From contig JAIEFH010000216.1 in the NCBI GenBank assembly GCA_029067025.1, forward strand, positions 1-8,539: 8,539 nt of DNA, given 5' to 3'. Source of the stretch: Oscillospiraceae bacterium. GTDB taxonomy: Bacteria > Bacillota > Clostridia > Oscillospirales > Oscillospiraceae. A program made the position numbers and the translations under genes. Shown here piece by piece: positions 6,757 to 8,539 of this stretch; positions within the stretch are counted from its first letter, which is position 1, and every line of letters begins with the position of its first letter. The notes under the pieces are model-generated. The model was not told where the DNA came from, did no database searches, and saw only the letters and a list, made by a program, of their open reading frames with translations.

Positions 6757-7101
6757 TCACACTTCCTGCGGCTCGATGAAGCCCATAATCAGATCCACCG
6801 CTTCCGAAATCACATCAGAAGGGGCTTTTTCCTCAAAGGCCGCACAGCGGCTGCTGAGATCCAGCATCCGGGCCTGGTCGCACATCACCACGCCCGTGGT
6901 CTTTGTGCGTCCGTCTAAGCGGACGTGGAATGGGTGCCCCCGGTCTGTGTTGGTGATTGGGCACACCGTGGTCAGACTGCTCACCCGATTGAACAAGTTG
7001 TTGCTCACCACCAGCGCAGGCCGCCTCCCCTTCTGTTCGTGTCCAGACTGGGGATCGAAGTCCAGGTAGACAATATCGCCCTGCTCAAAAACAGTCACCA
7101 T
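6757..7101 (-). CDS. mazF: MazF/PemK-type endoribonuclease toxin
   Basis: A 114-aa toxin that cuts single-stranded mRNA at short specific sequences and is held inactive by its MazE partner. Family features run in order: GDIVYLDFDP at residues 8-17, SGHEQKGRRPALVVS at 19-33 with the catalytic-type Arg27, and VCPIT at 46-50 with the partner Thr50. These match Arg29 and Thr52 of E. coli MazF by motif, so the enzyme looks intact. The start is taken at ATG 7101, which overlaps the antitoxin stop by 7 nt (ATGGTGA) and has GGAGG 10 nt upstream; a longer reading from 7128 lacks this logic. The overlap implies coupled translation. The cleavage sequence cannot be predicted from what is visible. Confidence 0.92.
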   Translation of the reverse strand: MVTVFEQGDIVYLDFDPQSGHEQKGRRPALVVSNNLFNRVSSLTTVCPITNTDRGHPFHVRLDGRTKTTGVVMCDQARMLDLSSRCAAFEEKAPSDVISEAVDLIMGFIEPQEV

Positions 7102-7364
7102 GCCTCGCGGCCCTCCGCTTTGCCCCACTCCACTTCCTGGTCGCTTTCGATTCGGGTGATCTCATCAATGGGCCGTCCATAAAATGTGGTCAGTCGTTCT
7201 TCTAAGGTCTTGTGTGCGGAGACGGCTGCTTTCTTGATGGTAATTGAGTCCTTCGCTGGCACCAATTCCACGCGGTCATTCTCGCGGATGTTCAGCGCTT
7301 CCAATAGCGCCTTTGGGATGCGAATGCCTTGACTATTTCCCCACCGTTGGATGGTTGCATACAT
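7095..7364 (-). CDS. mazE: MazE-type AbrB-fold antitoxin
   Basis: An 89-aa antitoxin. The N-terminal swapped-hairpin AbrB domain is clear: IQRWGNSQGIRIPKALLEAL, then NIRENDRVELV and SITIKKA (about residues 5-47). This half dimerises and binds DNA. The acidic C-terminal tail (GRPIDEITRIESDQEVEWG) is the part that normally wraps the toxin. ATG 7364 is chosen because AAGGAG lies 9 nt before it and the domain begins right there; an in-frame upstream ATG at 7415 lies at the -35 element of the promoter. The gene ends inside the toxin start. MazE, alone or with MazF, probably represses the operon through the palindrome in its promoter. Confidence 0.92.
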   Translation of the reverse strand: MYATIQRWGNSQGIRIPKALLEALNIRENDRVELVPAKDSITIKKAAVSAHKTLEERLTTFYGRPIDEITRIESDQEVEWGKAEGREAW

Positions 7365-7386
7365 CGTGATCAACTCCTTCAGCCTT

Positions 7387-7415
7387 AGTATATACAAAGT
7401 ATAGCCGGAAGTCAA
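7387..7415 (-). promoter_or_regulatory. Sigma-A promoter of mazEF
   Basis: On the minus strand TTGACT (7415-7410), a 17-bp spacer and TATACT (7392-7387) form a strong promoter, each hexamer one base from consensus. Transcription would start near 7380, about 15 nt before the mazE ATG, leaving just enough leader for the AAGGAG ribosome binding site. Confidence 0.82.
7391..7403. promoter_or_regulatory. Palindrome inside the mazEF promoter, probable MazE operator
   Basis: TATAC (7391-7395) and GTATA (7399-7403) form a perfect 5-bp inverted repeat around AAA. It overlaps the upstream edge of the -10 element and the spacer, so a bound protein would block polymerase. Autorepression by MazE or MazEF is the usual arrangement for this family; binding here is inferred. 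Confidence 0.55.
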
Positions 7416-7556
7416 GGGTACTGTGCGATATTCAAAATCTGCTCTGCCGCCAAGGGGCTTCTATACCCTAAATGGGGCCCCGCAAAGCCGGTCGATATTT
7501 TTTGCCCAAACCAGCACAGCATGGGCAGCACCCAGAAAGAAAGTGAGGACCAGGTT

Positions 7557-7712
7557 ATGACCGGTAAATTCTCTCCTCCCCCGATTTCACACGTCGCCCT
7601 ATGGCATATTCTTTTGGTCCTTGCGGACTTCCGCATTCCTATCAGGATTTGTAAAGCCCTGGACTGTGGCGTTGCTGATGTGATCGCGCCGGTGCCGGAC
7701 AATGCCCCGTAA
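7557..7712 (+). CDS. Small hypothetical ORF (51 aa)
   Basis: I do not recognise this protein. ATG 7557 has GAGGA 7 nt upstream, codon use looks normal, and the stop falls 14 nt before the next plausible start (7727), suggesting a small plus-strand operon. The protein is rich in hydrophobic residues with several Pro and Cys (HVALWHILLVLADF, ICKALDCGVADV). The opposite strand is also open across this stretch, so the coding strand is not certain. It may be a leftover of the mobile element whose fragments lie downstream. The rest of 7416-7556 holds no gene that I can support, only a GGGGCCCC palindrome at 7474-7481. Confidence 0.35.
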   Translation: MTGKFSPPPISHVALWHILLVLADFRIPIRICKALDCGVADVIAPVPDNAP

Positions 7713-7726
7713 GAAAGGTCATTGCA

Positions 7727-7813
7727 ATGGAATTGACCCATACAAAAGTTGGAGTTTATTACATCCCCGACCTGGCTGTTAAAAACTGGCCAAATTGGTG
7801 CAAGCATGATTGA
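7727..7813 (+). pseudogene. Short fragment resembling the start of transposon protein TnpV
   Basis: ATG 7727 with AAAGG 8 nt upstream opens a 28-aa reading frame beginning MELTHTKVGVYYIPDL. This resembles the conserved start of TnpV, a small protein carried by many Clostridial transposons and usually about 110-130 aa. After about residue 18 the likeness stops and the frame ends at TGA 7811-7813. It overlaps in another frame with the GyrI-like fragment, so a junction lies at about 7780-7800. The family call rests on a short stretch and is tentative. Confidence 0.35.
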
Positions 7814-8090
7814 TGAGGATACGAATACTGCAAAATTGGAGCAGTTTATCAACAGCGGGTATTCTATCTGGAAAACGGAGCCTGCGGATTATGCGGTGTT
7901 TAAGTGCTTTGGCCCGGATGGCAATTGTCTTGGGGAAACGTGGAGCAAGTTTTTCAAAGAATTTGTTCCGCAGACCGGCTATAAGCAGACAGACGATACC
8001 GACTATGAAATATATTATGAAAAGGGTGAAAGCGGTCTGTTCTGCGAGCTGTGGGTTCCTGTGAAGGCAAGCGCAGCAAATATGTCTTGA
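7749..8090 (+). pseudogene. C-terminal half of a GyrI-like/AraC effector-binding domain
   Basis: The frame encodes the second half of a GyrI-like small-molecule-binding domain, as found alone or at the end of AraC- and MerR-type regulators. Visible signs are SGYSIWKTEPADYAVFKCFG, then ETWSKFFKEFVPQTGYK, an acidic YEIYYEKGE and the closing CELWVPVK. A full domain is about 150 aa; here only about 90 aa are family-like, from near ATG 7806 on, with no good ribosome binding site there. The upstream end runs into the TnpV-like scrap. The downstream end (ASAANMS) is read out of frame through the serine-recombinase sequence that begins at about 8063. So both ends look broken and the gene is probably dead, though a short protein could still be made. 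Confidence 0.65.
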
Positions 8091-8361
8091 GTGGCCTGCT
8101 GGTGTGTGCCGAGTGCGGCAGCTGGGTTGGGTCATCGCCGATACGCTGGAAATCACCGACAGCGCTATCGGGGACTTTAATGAGGGCATAGTGTGTCAGA
8201 CCGTGGCCAGCATCACGGTGCTGGATCAGGAGCATCTGTTCGTCTGCGGTCACTGTAAGGACTTCGATCTGCTGAGCGCCAATCCTGAGCAGGAGTGTCA
8301 CGGCGGCAGGAGATACGGCCTCACATCCTGCATTTCCTGCGGGAGCAGTTGTTGCTTATGA
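8063..8361 (+). pseudogene. Remnant of a large serine recombinase
   Basis: From 8063 one frame reads EGKRSKYVLSGLLVCAECGS (to about 8122), the hallmark start of the zinc-ribbon domain of large serine recombinases, which integrate and excise mobile elements. A different frame then continues from about 8128: DFNEGIVCQTVASITVLDQ and the following residues resemble the far C-terminal segment of the same enzymes. The second CxxC and the coiled coil expected between them are missing, so there is a frameshift with an internal deletion near 8120-8130. The catalytic N-terminal resolvase domain is absent altogether. The frame ends at TGA 8359-8361. The zinc-ribbon call is fairly firm; the C-terminal piece is less so. 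Confidence 0.65.
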
Positions 8362-8378
8362 TGGCGCTATTATAGCAG

Positions 8379-8399
8379 ATAATATTTCTACTATATTAT
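8379..8399. repeat. AT-rich inverted repeat
   Basis: ATAATAT (8379-8385) and ATATTAT (8393-8399) form a perfect 7-bp inverted repeat with a 7-nt loop, just after the recombinase remnant. The stem has only A-T pairs and no T-run follows, so a terminator is unlikely. It may be a protein site or simply AT-rich sequence. Confidence 0.3.
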
Positions 8400-8439
8400 G
8401 ACATTTTTCGTAAATAGGTATGGTAATTATCGTTTGTTA

Positions 8440-8448
8440 TGATATAAT
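8440..8448 (+). promoter_or_regulatory. Extended -10 promoter reading to the right edge
   Basis: TGATATAAT (8440-8448) is a full extended -10 element in an AT-rich stretch; the -35 is weak. The start would be near 8455, with a gene expected beyond the window. A GGTGAGG at 8513-8519 followed by TTG at 8524 could be its beginning, but the 4-nt spacing and 16 visible bases are not enough to call it. Confidence 0.55.
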
Positions 8449-8462
8449 GTAAATAAGCAAAT

Positions 8463-8479
8463 GATAATATGTGATTATC
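8463..8479. promoter_or_regulatory. GATAAT/ATTATC palindrome downstream of the right-edge promoter
   Basis: GATAAT (8463-8468) and ATTATC (8474-8479) form a perfect 6-bp inverted repeat with a 5-bp spacer, covering about +9 to +25 of the promoter at 8440-8448. A related GGTAATTATC lies just upstream of the -10 (8422-8431). The half-sites resemble those of Fur boxes (GATAATnATTATC), though the spacing differs. Metal-responsive control of the gene to the right is one possibility; this is inference. Confidence 0.4.
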
Positions 8480-8539
8480 TTCCCTGGTATAGCTTAGAAT
8501 CTTTCAAAGGCTGGTGAGGCAGTTTGCCGGATCAAAACA

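Noticed and set aside
7412..7852. A 146-aa open frame on the minus strand upstream of mazE.
   Set aside because: It runs antisense across the TnpV-like scrap, starts inside the antisense of the GyrI-like fragment and ends over the mazEF -35 element. No ribosome binding site or family was seen. It remains possible that part of it is a conserved element sequence.
8524..8539. A possible TTG-started gene at the right edge.
   Set aside because: Only five codons are visible and the GGTGAGG is just 4 nt away, so there is too little to support a call.
1..8539. CRISPR array, tRNA, rRNA or a known riboswitch.
   Set aside because: No regularly spaced repeats of suitable length, no cloverleaf with conserved arms, and no known riboswitch core were seen in the intergenic stretches on either strand.

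Overview
The window looks like part of a Bacillota (Clostridia) chromosome, most likely a gut Oscillospiraceae/Ruminococcaceae-type organism. The reasons are the moderately high G+C, AGGAGG-type ribosome binding sites, Gram-positive lipoprotein signals, consensus sigma-A promoters and the gene families present. No tRNA, rRNA or CRISPR array is visible.

Positions 1-4411 form a divergent sugar-uptake and control locus. On the minus strand lie a maltose/maltodextrin-type solute-binding lipoprotein (1020-2315) and the start of its MalF-type permease (974 to beyond the left edge). On the plus strand lie a HisJ-family PHP phosphoesterase (2588-3382) and a LacI-family regulator (3398-4411). The 272-bp space between the two units holds two near-perfect sigma-A promoters pointing apart. 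Just downstream of each start site are copies of GTTTCGTT/AACGAAAC: a perfect 9-bp inverted repeat on the malE side and a roughly helix-phased series of direct copies on the phosphatase side. The regulator beside them has an unusually short hinge helix. This suggests an autoregulated LacI-type switch with a non-standard operator.

Positions 4412-6684 hold a sigma/anti-sigma-like group on the plus strand: an ECF sigma factor reduced to its region-4 part, in the same frame as the LacI gene and directly after its amber stop; a one-TM anti-sigma-like protein (4974-5657) with its own extended -10 promoter; and a lipoprotein (5677-6684).

Positions 6717-7415 are a complete minus-strand MazEF toxin-antitoxin operon. 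It has a promoter, a palindrome inside the promoter, a 7-nt antitoxin/toxin overlap, and a terminator 1 nt after the toxin stop.

Positions 7416-8361 are a scrap zone: a small unidentified ORF, a possible TnpV start, half of a GyrI-like effector-binding domain and pieces of a large serine recombinase, abutting in different frames. This is what old mobile-element insertion and deletion leaves behind. The last 180 bp are AT-rich and carry an extended -10 promoter followed by a GATAAT/ATTATC palindrome, apparently driving a gene beyond the right edge.
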